Source: Nemertoderma westbladi
Taxonomy: Eukaryota; Xenacoelomorpha; Nemertodermatida; Nemertodermatidae
Direction: 5' to 3'
Length of the DNA: 60,243 nucleotides
Assembly (NCBI GenBank): GCA_032718475.1
Contig: JAUCBJ010003610.1
Location: 1 to 60,243 of the forward strand
Every line of letters begins with the position of its first letter. Within the stretch, counting starts at the first letter, position 1. Below the pieces are notes generated by a model that was not told where the DNA came from, made no database searches, and was given only the letters and a program-made list of their open reading frames with translations. The position numbers and the translations under genes were made by a program. Below, one piece after another: positions 42,322-54,180 of this stretch.

Positions 42322-45300
42322 AGGAGCCCGCTCTACAGGCGGGATACTTACTGTAAAAATCTCAGGATATATAACACTGACTGACTGACTGACTGACTGA
42401 CTGACTGACTGACTGACTGACTGACTGACTGACTGACTGACTGACTGACTGACTGACTGACTGACTGACTGACTGACTGACTGACTGACTGACTGACTGA
42501 CTGACTGACTGACTGACTGACTGACTGACTGACTGACTGACTGACTGACTGACTGACTGACTGACTGACTGACTGACTGACTGACTGACTGACTGACTGA
42601 CTGACTGACTGACTGACTGACTGACTGACTGACTGACTGACTGACTGACTGACTGACTGACTGACTGACTGACTGACTGACTGACTGACTGACTGACTGA
42701 CTGACTGACTGACTGACTGACTGACTGACTGACTGACTGACTGACTGACTGACTGACTGACTGACTGACTGACTGACTGACTGACTGACTGACTGACTGA
42801 CTGACTGACTGACTGACTGACTGACTGACTGACTGACTGACTGACTGACTGACTGACTGACTGACTGACTGACTGACTGACTGACTGACTGACTGACTGA
42901 CTGACTGACTGACTGACTGACTGACTGACTGACTGACTGACTGACTGACTGACTGACTGACTGACTGACTGACTGACTGACTGACTGACTGACTGACTGA
43001 CTGACTGACTGACTGACTGACTGACTGACTGACTGACTGACTGACTGACTGACTGACTGACTGACTGACTGACTGACTGACTGACTGACTGACTGACTGA
43101 CTGACTGACTGACTGACTGACTGACTGACTGACTGACTGACTGACTGACTGACTGACTGACTGACTGACTGACTGACTGACTGACTGACTGACTGACTGA
43201 CTGACTGACTGACTGACTGACTGACTGACTGACTGACTGACTGACTGACTGACTGACTGACTGACTGACTGACTGACTGACTGACTGACTGACTGACTGA
43301 CTGACTGACTGACTGACTGACTGACTGACTGACTGACTGACTGACTGACTGACTGACTGACTGACTGACTGACTGACTGACTGACTGACTGACTGACTGA
43401 CTGACTGACTGACTGACTGACTGACTGACTGACTGACTGACTGACTGACTGACTGACTGACTGACTGACTGACTGACTGACTGACTGACTGACTGACTGA
43501 CTGACTGACTGACTGACTGACTGACTGACTGACTGACTGACTGACTGACTGACTGACTGACTGACTGACTGACTGACTGACTGACTGACTGACTGACTGA
43601 CTGACTGACTGACTGACTGACTGACTGACTGACTGACTGACTGACTGACTGACTGACTGACTGACTGACTGACTGACTGACTGACTGACTGACTGACTGA
43701 CTGACTGACTGACTGACTGACTGACTGACTGACTGACTGACTGACTGACTGACTGACTGACTGACTGACTGACTGACTGACTGACTGACTGACTGACTGA
43801 CTGACTGACTGACTGACTGACTGACTGACTGACTGACTGACTGACTGACTGACTGACTGACTGACTGACTGACTGACTGACTGACTGACTGACTGACTGA
43901 CTGACTGACTGACTGACTGACTGACTGACTGACTGACTGACTGACTGACTGACTGACTGACTGACTGACTGACTGACTGACTGACTGACTGACTGACTGA
44001 CTGACTGACTGACTGACTGACTGACTGACTGACTGACTGACTGACTGACTGACTGACTGACTGACTGACTGACTGACTGATAATTATCCAGGTTCAGGCA
44101 CTCCCTGCCTGGCGATTTTGTTGCAATTTTACAAGTAAATTGCTTTGGTGGTTCATAATCTCATTACAAAATATCAGATCGTTTCTATATGTGGTATTCG
44201 ATATATTTCGTTTTTTGAAATTATTTTGTCGCGAAATTAAAAGCAATGGTAAAGTAACAACTCCCTGAGCTGCTGCAGCAGCTAGCTGTGTAGGAATGGT
44301 TGAGTGCAGGGCTGCCTGAGATAGAATTCCATCAAGGCAGAATTTATTGACTACACCCCTCCTGCTGGCTGAGTCTACACATCCTTTACAGCTCTCAGGG
44401 ATAGACAGAAAATAGTTGAGTTGTCAATAAACAAAATAAACTAGAAAGCCAGCAAGCCAGCAAGCTGGCTGGAAGGAGCCCGGGGGAAGAATCCTAGCCA
44501 AGACTATTACAAATGAACTATGTCAGTCAGCTGTAGGCCTAGTAAGTAGGCCTAAACTAAACAATTGTCTAAACTGTAAGGCGTGAGGCTAGCTGACTTT
44601 GTGGATCGTCCCACATAATAAAAAATTCAACTTTGCTACCACTAACAAAAATATAATATGAAGCAAATAATTTCATTATCAAGCACGTTTACAAGATATA
44701 AGATTACCGAATATTTATGAAAAAATTCCCATGATGCACAACCAGGACACCGAGCGAGTGATGACCCTGAACCCACCCTAGAACCACCCTATATTATAAA
44801 TGCAGACTCCATTTCCATACGAATATTTCAACACCACCGGCTGCTAAGGCAATCTACCAATGCTGCATTATAGAACAAAACTGACAATAGAAAGGGGTAG
44901 CTATAGTTGCTAAAACTAAAACACAAACAAAGCTCAAATATCCTAGCTGTTCCACATTAGTGTCAGTAGTTCTAGTAAGATAATAATAGTAATAACAGTT
45001 TCATTAAATTTTTTGAATAAATACAAATTATATAATATATTATAGAGCAACTGTATAAACAACAACTCAACTAATATTATGAAAATTGAAGGTCTAAACA
45101 ATATGAAACAAAATAATATATTATCAAAGACAAATTAAATTTTAGCATCACAACAACTATATCCAAGAAATTTAACAAAACCGCAAATCAGTTAAAGTGA
45201 AAAGGGGGGACAGTTCCCCCCTTCAACCCCCCTTTCAATCAGCACCCGTCCCAAAAGCAAAGCCGCACCCAGACCCAGTCAGGCAGAATAACCTATGGAG

Positions 45301-45600
45301 ATAGATTTTATGACAACACACCCGGTTTTTTTTTAAACTTGCGTGATTTGAGTTTTATGCTCGCACCACTATTGAGTTTTATAATATTTGTAAGAAATGT
45401 TAAAACTTATCTTATGCCAATGTAGTAATGGTATTAAAATATAATTAAATTAATTTGCACTATTAATGCTTCAGCTAAAAATGATGCTAATCCTATGTAA
45501 TAATAAAAATAAGAATATTATTTTTAAGAACTTTCTACATATATCCTATACAAAATAATCAGCCCAATGATTCGTCGGATAATAATACAATCCTACTGCA
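42322..45600 (-). mobile_element. Helitron/HINE-like element, copy B (inverted, order R-L)
   Basis: Read on the minus strand it starts at CTGCAGTAGGATTG (45600), runs through R to ...GGCTTTCTAG (44441), then TTTATTTTGTTTA, then L from TTGACAACTCAAC (44428) through the microsatellite to CCCGCCTGTAGAGCGGG, CTCCTAA (42322). R therefore precedes L, the reverse of copies A and C, and both ends of B coincide with the L/R border of the other copies. This is what a one-unit circular permutation or a slice of a tandem dimer would give. Confidence 0.6.
42377..44080. repeat. (CTGA)426 microsatellite
   Basis: 1,704 bp of CTGA with no interruption that I can see. It sits at the place where copies A and C have only five or six TCAG units. 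Length in the assembly may differ from the real locus. Confidence 0.97.
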
Positions 45601-48403
45601 GTTGTGTCACTGCTACCCCTGGTACAACAGCGAGTGTTCTACTAAAAAGGCGGCATTTCGTACAGCGCTAAATAACTGGAATAGGAATCGGTCTCCAGAG
45701 GCCCATTTGCTATTATCAAAAGCACGTGGAGTTTATCTTAGTTGTATACGGCGGACAAAATTTGCATTCAAGGTTTCCCAATCAAAAAAACTTGCAGAAT
45801 ACTCTGTAACGGAAACTAAAAAGTTCTGGAAACTTCTGTCTAAAGCTAGTCAGTCCAACCGTGGCAGTGATTGTACAAAACATATTTCATTAAATGTCCT
45901 TGAAAATCATTTCTCCAACCTGTGTAAGAATAATAGTGATGACAATTTTATTGACATTGGAATTACGCCTCAAAGACCAAATAATTTCAATATGCATAAA
46001 GATATTTTCGAAAATTTACTTGGAGATGCTTTTACTGAAGAGGAAGTTCAGGGTGGAATAAGAAATCTCAAGAGAGGTAAAGCATCCGGTGCTGATCTCC
46101 TAATAAATGAATTCTTTGTAGTTGGCTGCTCGCAGTTGACACCTGTGATGACAATACTTTTCAATGCTGTGCTTTTCTCTGGGCATTTTCCCGAGGCATG
46201 GACCGATGCTATTATCAGCCCGATTTACAAAAACAAAGGTAGCAAGTCAGAGGGTGGAAACTACAGGGGAATCAGTCTATTAAGTGTTCTTGGTAAACTC
46301 TTTACAGGTTTAATTAACTCTCGTTTAACTTGGTGGGTCGATGTATCAGGACTCCTAAGTGACGCACAGGCGGGTTTTAGGAAAGGGTTTAGTACTGTAG
46401 ATCATATATTTACGCTGAACACTATTGTGAATCACTTAATAAACTCAAAAATGAAACTATACGCATGCTTTGTCGATTTTCGAAAAGCTTTCGATAGTGT
46501 GGACAGACAGGCACTCTGGTTAAAATTAAGTAACATGGGTTTTTGCGGGAGAATTTTTAATATTATTAAGGAAATGTATAAGGCAATAAAATCACGTGTT
46601 CGTTGGGATGGTCAATTTTCACAATCTTTTGACTGTCTAGCTGGAGTCTTACAGGGCGAATCTCTATCGCCCCTTCTTTTCTCACTGTTTCTCAATGACT
46701 TTGAGAGTCACATGTCTACATGCGGGGTTGACAGCTTGGACATCGGTACCTTACAACTGTTTATGTTACTCTATGCGGACGATATTGTCCTCGTTTCCCA
46801 CTCGTCCCTTGGCCTGCAGAGATCTTTACATGCTTTGTCGGACTACTGTAAGTTCTGGGGACTCAGTGTAAACCTTGATAAGACTAAAGTGGTTGTCTTT
46901 AAAAAGGCGGGGTCAATGTCCCCACTGGATACATGGACTTACAATGGCACTCCCGTTCAGGTGGTGTCACAGTATTTGTACCTGGGAGTTGTTTTCTCCT
47001 CAGGGGGTAGCTCTTTAGCAGCTCAGAAATTGTTGTGTGACAAAGCTAATAAGGCCATATTTTCGTTGTCGAGGTATATGTATTGTTTTCCTACGGCGCC
47101 TGTGCAACTTTTATGCAAACTGTTTCAATGTCTTATTAAACCTATTTTAAATTACGGTTGTGAGGTCTGGGGATTTTGCCCTGCATTGGGTATCGAGCGA
47201 ATCCAGCTGTCTTTCTTAAAAAGAGTGCTTAAATTGAAATCGTCAACCCCAAACTATATGGTGTACGGCGAGTGTGGTATTTTCCCGCTCATAGTTGAAA
47301 GGAAAGTGAGTATTCTAAAATATTGGCTAAAACTTATTACAATGCCAGATTCTAGAATCGCAAAACAAGCCTACACATTGGCTGTAAATGATTGTTTACG
47401 CAAACCGTCGCTTTCAAATTGGGCTTCGCGAGTACGGGATTTATTGAACGGAATTGGCTTATCTTGGGCTTGGCGTGACCAGTTCGTACCAGAGGAACTA
47501 AAATTTTTAGCTATAGCTAAACGGGTACTTAAAGAACAATTTATTCAGAATTGGTGGTCCTTAATAAATAATTCGCCCAAGGGTACTCTTTATGTAAAGT
47601 ACTGCTTCCGACCTGAATTATACCTTAGTGTGCTAACTGAACATCCACAACTGAGATATTCGCTTTCGAAGTTCAGATGTTCTTCGCATCAGTTGGCTAT
47701 AGAATCTGGGCGATGGCGAAGAGTTGCTCGCTCCGATCGGGTGTGTCAAGTATGCAACACCACCGACCAAATAGAAGACGAGTATCATTTTTTGTTTGTG
47801 TGCCCTAAATATAACGCTCTGAGAACCCAATATTTAGATTCGCATCATAGCGCAACCCCTCCCAGTTTTGAAAAATTTCGCCTATTTCACTTGTCCTCGG
47901 ATTCGTCCGTAATTATGAATTTGGCACTTTTTGTCCACAAAGCAATGGCCCTGAGGGCAGAGGTATTAACACCGACTATAGTTGGTGTAACAAGCATAGC
48001 TTCTGTTGTACTCTAGAAAGTTAAAGATTATAACCATCTTGAAATACATAGAAAAACTGATGTTGGTAAATAACTCCCTCTCCCAATGTATATCGCTTTA
48101 AATTGTATATATTATCGTATGTACGTATTTGTATTTCATCTGTACCATATATTCTCGTACTATCAAGATCAACTACGGTATACGATTGTGAATTTTGGCT
48201 TTGTTAACGGTAATTTTGGTAATGGCCAACGTTATATTGGTGGATTAGCTGGCGCTCGGCAAATACTTACAATTAATAACATTTGGTGCTTTCGATATAA
48301 ATTAATATGTGTTACCGGTACATTCACTATGTGACAATTTCATTAACTTGAATGTCGATTGATTAATAAACAAATTGTTCCTATGTATATTTTATTATCT
48401 TTA
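45601..48403 (+). mobile_element. 5'-truncated LINE
   Basis: Starts abruptly after CTGCAG (45600) inside the linker that normally follows the endonuclease. It contains the reverse-transcriptase ORF, a ~390-bp 3' region with AATAAA at about 48365, and ends at ATTTTATTATCTTTA where copy C begins. No target duplication is found, because both borders are repeat DNA. Confidence 0.75.
45602..48016 (+). CDS. LINE reverse transcriptase (endonuclease domain missing)
   Basis: 804 open codons; the first codon is not ATG, so this is a truncated ORF2. Residues 1-60 look like the linker after an apurinic endonuclease (C-Y-P-W-Y-N-S-E-C). Reverse transcriptase motifs: A-I-I-S-P-I-Y-K-N-K-G at about 205, G-N-Y-R-G-I-S-L-L at 221, F-V-D-F-R-K-A-F-D-S-V-D near 290, G-V-L-Q-G-E-S-L-S-P-L-L near 350 and the catalytic L-Y-A-D-D-I-V-L near 390. 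Near 716 there is a C-x2-C-x11-H-x4-C cluster (C-Q-V-C...H-F-L-F-V-C). G-E-C-G-I-F-P-L at about 559 is typical of the jockey/CR1/I group; the exact clade is uncertain. No stop or frameshift, so the copy is young, but without the endonuclease it is probably immobile. Confidence 0.9.
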   Translation: MCHCYPWYNSECSTKKAAFRTALNNWNRNRSPEAHLLLSKARGVYLSCIRRTKFAFKVSQSKKLAEYSVTETKKFWKLLSKASQSNRGSDCTKHISLNVLENHFSNLCKNNSDDNFIDIGITPQRPNNFNMHKDIFENLLGDAFTEEEVQGGIRNLKRGKASGADLLINEFFVVGCSQLTPVMTILFNAVLFSGHFPEAWTDAIISPIYKNKGSKSEGGNYRGISLLSVLGKLFTGLINSRLTWWVDVSGLLSDAQAGFRKGFSTVDHIFTLNTIVNHLINSKMKLYACFVDFRKAFDSVDRQALWLKLSNMGFCGRIFNIIKEMYKAIKSRVRWDGQFSQSFDCLAGVLQGESLSPLLFSLFLNDFESHMSTCGVDSLDIGTLQLFMLLYADDIVLVSHSSLGLQRSLHALSDYCKFWGLSVNLDKTKVVVFKKAGSMSPLDTWTYNGTPVQVVSQYLYLGVVFSSGGSSLAAQKLLCDKANKAIFSLSRYMYCFPTAPVQLLCKLFQCLIKPILNYGCEVWGFCPALGIERIQLSFLKRVLKLKSSTPNYMVYGECGIFPLIVERKVSILKYWLKLITMPDSRIAKQAYTLAVNDCLRKPSLSNWASRVRDLLNGIGLSWAWRDQFVPEELKFLAIAKRVLKEQFIQNWWSLINNSPKGTLYVKYCFRPELYLSVLTEHPQLRYSLSKFRCSSHQLAIESGRWRRVARSDRVCQVCNTTDQIEDEYHFLFVCPKYNALRTQYLDSHHSATPPSFEKFRLFHLSSDSSVIMNLALFVHKAMALRAEVLTPTIVGVTSIASVVL

Positions 48404-49358
48404 TTGACAACTCAACTATTTTCTGTCTATACCTAAGAGCTGATAAGGAAGTGTAGACTCAGCCAGCAGCGCTGCTCCTACAAGGCAAAGGCAGGCAGGA
48501 GGGGTGTAGTCAAAGTCAAGAAATTCCGCCTGGATGGAATTCTATCTCAGACAGCCCTGCACTCCAACGTTCCTACTCCACAGCTAGCTGCTGCAGCACA
48601 GGCAGGAGTTGTTATTTTACCATTGCTTTTAATTTCGCGACAAAATAATATCAAAAAACTAAATATATCGAATACCACACATAGAATCGATCTGATATTT
48701 TGTAACGCGATTATGAACAACCAAAGCAATGTACTTGCAAAATTTCATCAAAATCGCCAGGCAGGAAGTGCCTGAACCTAGATAATTATCAGTCAGTCAG
48801 TCAGTCAGTCAGTGTTATATATCCTGAGATTTTTACAGTAAGTATCCTGCAGATTTTTACAGTAAGTATCCCGCTGTCGAGCGGGCTCCTAAATATACCA
48901 CTGCAGTAGGACTATATTATTATTCAACGAATCATTGGGCTGATTATTTTGTATAGGATATATGTAGAATGTTCTTAAAAATAATATTATTATTTTTTTA
49001 TTACATAGGATTAGCATCATTTTTTAGTTGAAGCATTAATAGTGTAATTTAATTTAATTATATTTTAATACCATTACTACATTGGCATACTGTAAGATAA
49101 AGTTTTAACATTTCTTACAAATAGTGGTGCGAGCATAAAACTGAAATCACGCAAATTTAAAAGAACCGGGTGTGTTGTCATAGCAAAGTTTCATTTTTTA
49201 TTATGTGGGACGAGCCGCAAAGTCAGCTAGCAGCCGCACGCCTTACAGTTTAGACAATTGTTTAGTTTACTTACTGCTGACTGACAAGGTTTATTTGTAA
49301 TAGTCTTGGCTAGGATTCTTCCCCCGGGCTCCTTCCAGCCAGCTTGCTGGCTTTCTAG
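48404..49358 (+). mobile_element. Helitron/HINE-like element, copy C (order L-R, shortened)
   Basis: L from TTGACAACTCAACTATTTTC to CCCGCTGTCGAGCGGGCTCC plus TAA, then R from TACCACTGCAGTAGG to AGCCAGCTTGCTGGCTTTCT plus AG (ends 49358). About 700 bp of R is missing between GTGTGTTGTCA and TAGCAAAGTTT (near 49180), compared with copy A. About five TCAG units are present. Confidence 0.6.
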
Positions 49359-49556
49359 TATACAAGTAAATATTGAATAGTTCTCAATTGAATAATAAGA
49401 TTTCAGTACGAAGTTGACGCGTGCATCAAAAGAAATATAACATCATTACAAATCGTTACTTTTCAGTTTCTGAACTCCAATTGAACTGGTTAATGCTTGG
49501 GACGCCATTCAAACGTCCAAGAACATTAACGGGAAATTAAATGATACCATTTTAAT

Positions 49557-49558
<2 letters not shown>

Positions 49559-49597
<39 letters not shown>
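49559..49597. repeat. (CT)n microsatellite
   Basis: About 19 CT dinucleotides, ending CCCTCCTCTAG. Confidence 0.95.
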
Positions 49598-49599
<2 letters not shown>

Positions 49600-49600
<1 letters not shown>

Positions 49601-50880
49601 CTCTAGATAGCCGATTTCTAGTTGTGCCGACGCACTATTTGCTCAGAGTTGTGCCCTTTCAGTGGGACTGATTATTTGAAAATTGTGGTGACATTAATTC
49701 CTGTGCTACCACTAGGGGGTGTGGTGTATAATGTGAGGGTAATGTGAGGGAGTGTGATATTGCTTTTTCGTCTTTGGTTATTTATTGATATTAAGTTTAT
49801 TTGACTGTAGGCACAACTTGGTGTCCGGAAACATCATATCTCTTGTATGATTGAGGGGAATAACAAATTGGAATATTTAAAATCGCGATGTTATATTATA
49901 GTGCTTTTAATGAAACATCGAATATCACTAATTTTTAATTGTATAAGTTGTTGAACAAATTATATGAATGATGAATGGGAAATTATTCTTATTATATTTT
50001 TATTATAAGGTGGTTGATAAAGCAATTTCCAGGCTCAATTTCTTTGTAAATGTACGGTCTCAGGAATTCTTAGCATGCGAGTATTCCTAGCCAGTGGGTA
50101 TTCTTAGCCTGCGAAACAATAACGTTTATTGTTTTGGTTCCCCCAATACTCCTCTGAAACCTGCTCCTTTGCTAACCTGCTCCTTTACTAACTCGCAATT
50201 TGAATCGCGAGATTTGAATCGATCGCGAAATTTGAATCATTGCTTCACGAAATAGAAGAAAAGGATTATTGTAATATTTCGTTTTATTCCATATCGTAAC
50301 ATCCAATCTTTTAACACCCTATCTCGTATAATCATGCCTCCCCCCATCTCGTAGCACGTAATGCATTATTGTCAAAAAATTTGCAAAATAAACTTGGTCT
50401 CTAATCCGATCTATAGACTCTTGGGTGTCCACAACGGTATTAGTACATAGAACAACAGATTGGCAATAATAATTTGCTACAAGCGTGCAATAATAAATAC
50501 AAAAGGGTGAGTACAAAACAAATACACAAGACCCAAAAACTTAAGACCTGTACGAAACACATGTGATAACTTTCGTTTATTGTTTTGGTTCCACCAACTA
50601 TGACTATGTAACCTGCTCCTTTACTAACCTGCTCCTTTAAATGCCAATGAGACCTAACGCTCTTTGGGACCTAACGCTACTTTACCTCTTAGTTTTGTAA
50701 GTCCTTGGTCTTCGTTTTGTACTGACCCAGATACAAGAGCAGAAAACCAGCTATATCGTCCTGCTACAACGTCATTAACTTCAGCAACTGTATCATAGAC
50801 CTATTTGCCTTTAACACTTTGCGTACCAACACGGTACGAGTTCATCACACGTATTGTCACGACACGTACTCGTGTTCATA
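49600..50880. other. gene-free stretch with dispersed repeat copies
   Basis: No gene. AACCTGCTCCTTTACTAACC-type copies at about 50155-50190 and 50615-50640 match the repeat at 4500-4660. Confidence 0.5.
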
Positions 50881-50884
50881 ATTC

Positions 50885-51400
50885 ATGAAAATGCTCATAA
50901 TGCCGCCTTTAAATACTGTAATTATAACTTAACCCCCATGGCAGCAAAGTGCCACCTTTACATATATATAATATTATCCTGATCCCCAGGGTAGCAGTGT
51001 TTCGCCTTTATATAATTATAACCTAACCCTCATGGCGGCAGAGTGCCGCCTTTACATATATTATCCTGACTCCCATGGCGACAGGGTGCCGCCTCTTTAT
51101 AAAAACCTCTTATAACTTTCTTATAACTTCTTATAACCCTATTATTGGGGCGGATAAATGGAGTTCATATTCGTGTCGTGCAGGAAAAACTGGTCTAGAA
51201 AAATTAATTTATTGCTTGAAGGGATTCCTGTTGGTTTGATTAATTTTAAATTACATAGTTTATGCAATTTAATTTAAATTTAGCCAATAATTATGTTACA
51301 AATGATTAAGGCTGCAGTGTGCCCCCCGGAGTTCAAATGAAAGATTTATAAATTTCGAAAATGGTTAAAGGCGGCAGTGTGCCGCCTTTGAGGGTAGGAT
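50885..51400. repeat. degenerate repeats around GGCGGCA-GTG-TGCCGCC
   Basis: Four copies of about 65 bp at 50899-51120 read TAACCC[CT]CATGGCGGCAGAGTGCCGCCTTTA-like, each holding a small palindrome (GGCGGCA...TGCCGCC). Two isolated copies follow at about 51310 and 51370. The palindrome repeats could form hairpins. Confidence 0.75.
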
Positions 51401-51614
51401 AAGTAATAATATGGTTATCCTCTTTATATATAACAACAAAATAAACCTTGGTACGATCAAATATACTTTCTTGGAAGTAAAAATCTTTATCTTTATCTTT
51501 GGTACACAAAGGGCTACACTCTTAAAATTTAATAATAGTTTGAGTAGGTTCTCGAGAATTTCGTTGCCATATTCGTAAACATGACGATTGTAATGTTGTG
51601 ATAGACATAAGAGC

Positions 51615-52674
51615 TTAGGGCGGTGCGTTTTTTACTTTTTATCGATTTCATTGTTCTACCGGTGCACAAAAGTTGCCAAATGGTAAAAAAATAAGGCAAA
51701 AAAAAAATTCTTTAAATTTCATCTATATCTTCACGGATCCCAAGAGGGTTGAAATTTTGTGCCATCGCGATGCACCATAATGAAATGTATAACAATATAA
51801 CACATTGATGAAAGATCAATGACTCAAAAAAGAACTTCCTGCATGCATCAAATGTCATGAAATGGGTCCAAACCTTAGTTAGATACCAAAATTTTAACTT
51901 TTGGGTCAAGGGAACTAGTGCCACAGGCACATGGCCAGGACCTACCATTTGGCGCAAGTGATGATAATTCTCAATTTTCGCGATGGCCAACTTTGAGTTC
52001 TCCTACTGCATTAATATTATGCTCATTAGAACCACAATGTCCGATTTAGTGGGGGTAGACACCTTCAAAACAAACGTAGAGCGAATAGTTCTTGAAATAT
52101 CGCTGAAAATGTGAAGTCCGGCACAAGTCTACATTACCGCCTTGATGTGATATGGACAAATACACAATAAATGATATTTTGAATTATCTCAAGGAATCAA
52201 ATTCGCTCTATGCTTATTTTGATGGTGTCTACCCCCACTAAATCGGTCATTGCGGTTCTAATGAGCATAATAATAATGCCGTAGGAGAACTAAAAGTTGT
52301 CCATCACCAAAATTGAGAATAATCATCACTTGCGCCAAAGAGTAGGTTCTGGTCATGTGCCTGTGGCACAACTTCCCTTGATCCAAAAATTAAAATTTTG
52401 GTATCTAACTAAGTTTGGACCCATTTCATGACATTTGATGCATGCAGGAAGTTCTTTTTTGAGTCATTGATCCATTTCATCAATGTGTTATATTGTTATA
52501 AATTTCATTAAGGTGCATCGCGATGGCACAAAATTTCAACCCTCTTGGGATCCATGAAGACATAGACGAAATTTAAAGAAATTTTTTTTGCCTTATTTTT
52601 TTTTACCATTTGGCAACTTTTGTGCACCGGTAGAACAATGAAATCGAAAAAAAGTAAAAAACGCACCGCCCTAA
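51615..52674. mobile_element. long foldback element, arms ~500 bp
   Basis: The ends TTAGGGCGGTGCG (51615) and its complement (ending 52674) are flanked by AGAGC at 51610-51614 and 52675-52679, a possible 5-bp target duplication. The two halves are inverted copies of each other over nearly the whole length (for example TTTGTGCCATCGCGATGCACC against GGTGCATCGCGATGGCACAAA), with a loop of about 60 bp near 52120-52175. The arms differ at scattered sites. No protein is encoded; a 92-codon frame in the left arm is a shadow. Confidence 0.87.
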
Positions 52675-52679
52675 AGAGC

Positions 52680-53830
52680 ATATTGCTTAAAATATATTAA
52701 ATATAATATAAATATAATTTGCTATACAAATTTCTGGCTGCTTATATTGCATGCATATAGTCCAACAAAATCAAATCAAGTCTCACACAGTCTCATATAG
52801 GAATAGGCAATCAAAGTGTAATCTATGTACCCCTTTCGATATCGCTTAATGCACTGAATTCTTAATAATAATATACAATTATTTCTTATATTTAATAAAC
52901 TGTAATTTTATTAGGAAGAACTTTCACCTTTCTGTAATATAGTATTACTTCTAAGAATACACCTCATTAGTAATAATAATGTTATAAGTTTAATTAGATT
53001 GTTTACTCGGGCAAATGGGTGGCTTTTAATATAAATGCTATTTAATTATTTATTTAATACTAAATATTATTACCCTTAACAAAGGATGTTACCCAATACA
53101 TGAAAACAATTTTTTTGCTCCAATCATGTCTTGATGAATAAAATATAAAAAAGTAGAAAGTTTCATGGGTGGTGCTAAAAATTCTGGAACATTTAATACA
53201 AAAATCGACACACCGGCACTATTAATGGTATAGTACCCTATTAATTAAAAGTATAAAGAGACAAACATTTACTGATAATTAATAGGTAGAGAACTATAGA
53301 GAAACCCCCCACACAGCACAAATATCAGTTAAAAATTATAAAATAGAGTTAAGTACAGAAGAGGCGATGTAGATTAATTAGCTGGTTGCTGCATATGACG
53401 TCCTATCCTGTCTGGCCTTATGGCAGCCCAGCACCACATTCCAGTCCAAGCCCACTTCTCCATTTGATGCGTGACCCACGAACGCAATGGGATGCGCCTC
53501 GGATAAGGGCAAACTGGACTCGTGTCCTACTCTTACTGTCTTACTCGGGTAATTTGGTTAGCGCAAATTTGCGGGATTTCCGGCATCGGGACCGGGATTA
53601 TCACTCTCGGGATCCCGTATGCGTAAAACTTAACTATAAATAAACTTCAATAAACACTATATTACGTAACTAACGGTCAACAGTCAAATTATTCATAAGC
53701 CACAATATTACTTACAAAATAATAAACTATCTTAATTCAATTTAATACGATGCAGAGAGGTTCCAACCACGAAGACTATAACAGTCTACAGTACGAAACC
53801 AAGACTTCTCCATTTGGCTGAATATATATA
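52680..53830. other. gene-free stretch
   Basis: AT-rich; an 85-codon frame at 53386-53643 shows no recognised motif. Confidence 0.45.
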
Positions 53831-53836
53831 CCATGC

Positions 53837-54180
53837 CTGTTTTGGCAAGTATATAAATATACCTTGCCTGTTTTGGCAAGTATGTTAGTATGCCTTGCCT
53901 GTTTTGGCAAGTATATAAATATACCTTGCCTGTTTTGGCAAGTATGTAAATATACCTTGCCTGTTTTGGCAAGTATATAAATACACCTTGCCTGTTTTTG
54001 CTAGTATATATATATACCTTGCCTGTTTTGGCAAGTATGTAAATGTGCCTTGCCTGTTTTGGCAAGTATATAAATACACCTTGCCTGTTTTGGCAAGTAT
54101 ATAAATACACCTTGCCTGTTTTGGCAAGTATATAAATACACCTTGCCTGTTTTGGCAAGTATTTAAATATGTATTGCCTG
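53837..54180. repeat. 30-bp minisatellite with a hairpin in each unit
   Basis: About 11 copies of CCTTGCCTGTTTTGGCAAGT followed by ATATAAATA-type text. CTTGCC and GGCAAG are perfectly complementary around TGTTTT, so every unit can fold into a 6-bp stem with a 6-nt loop. The stem is better kept than the AT spacer. Confidence 0.93.

Noticed and set aside
51712-51990. 92-codon ORF
   Set aside because: It is inside one arm of the 1-kb foldback, and its mirror in the other arm is not open.
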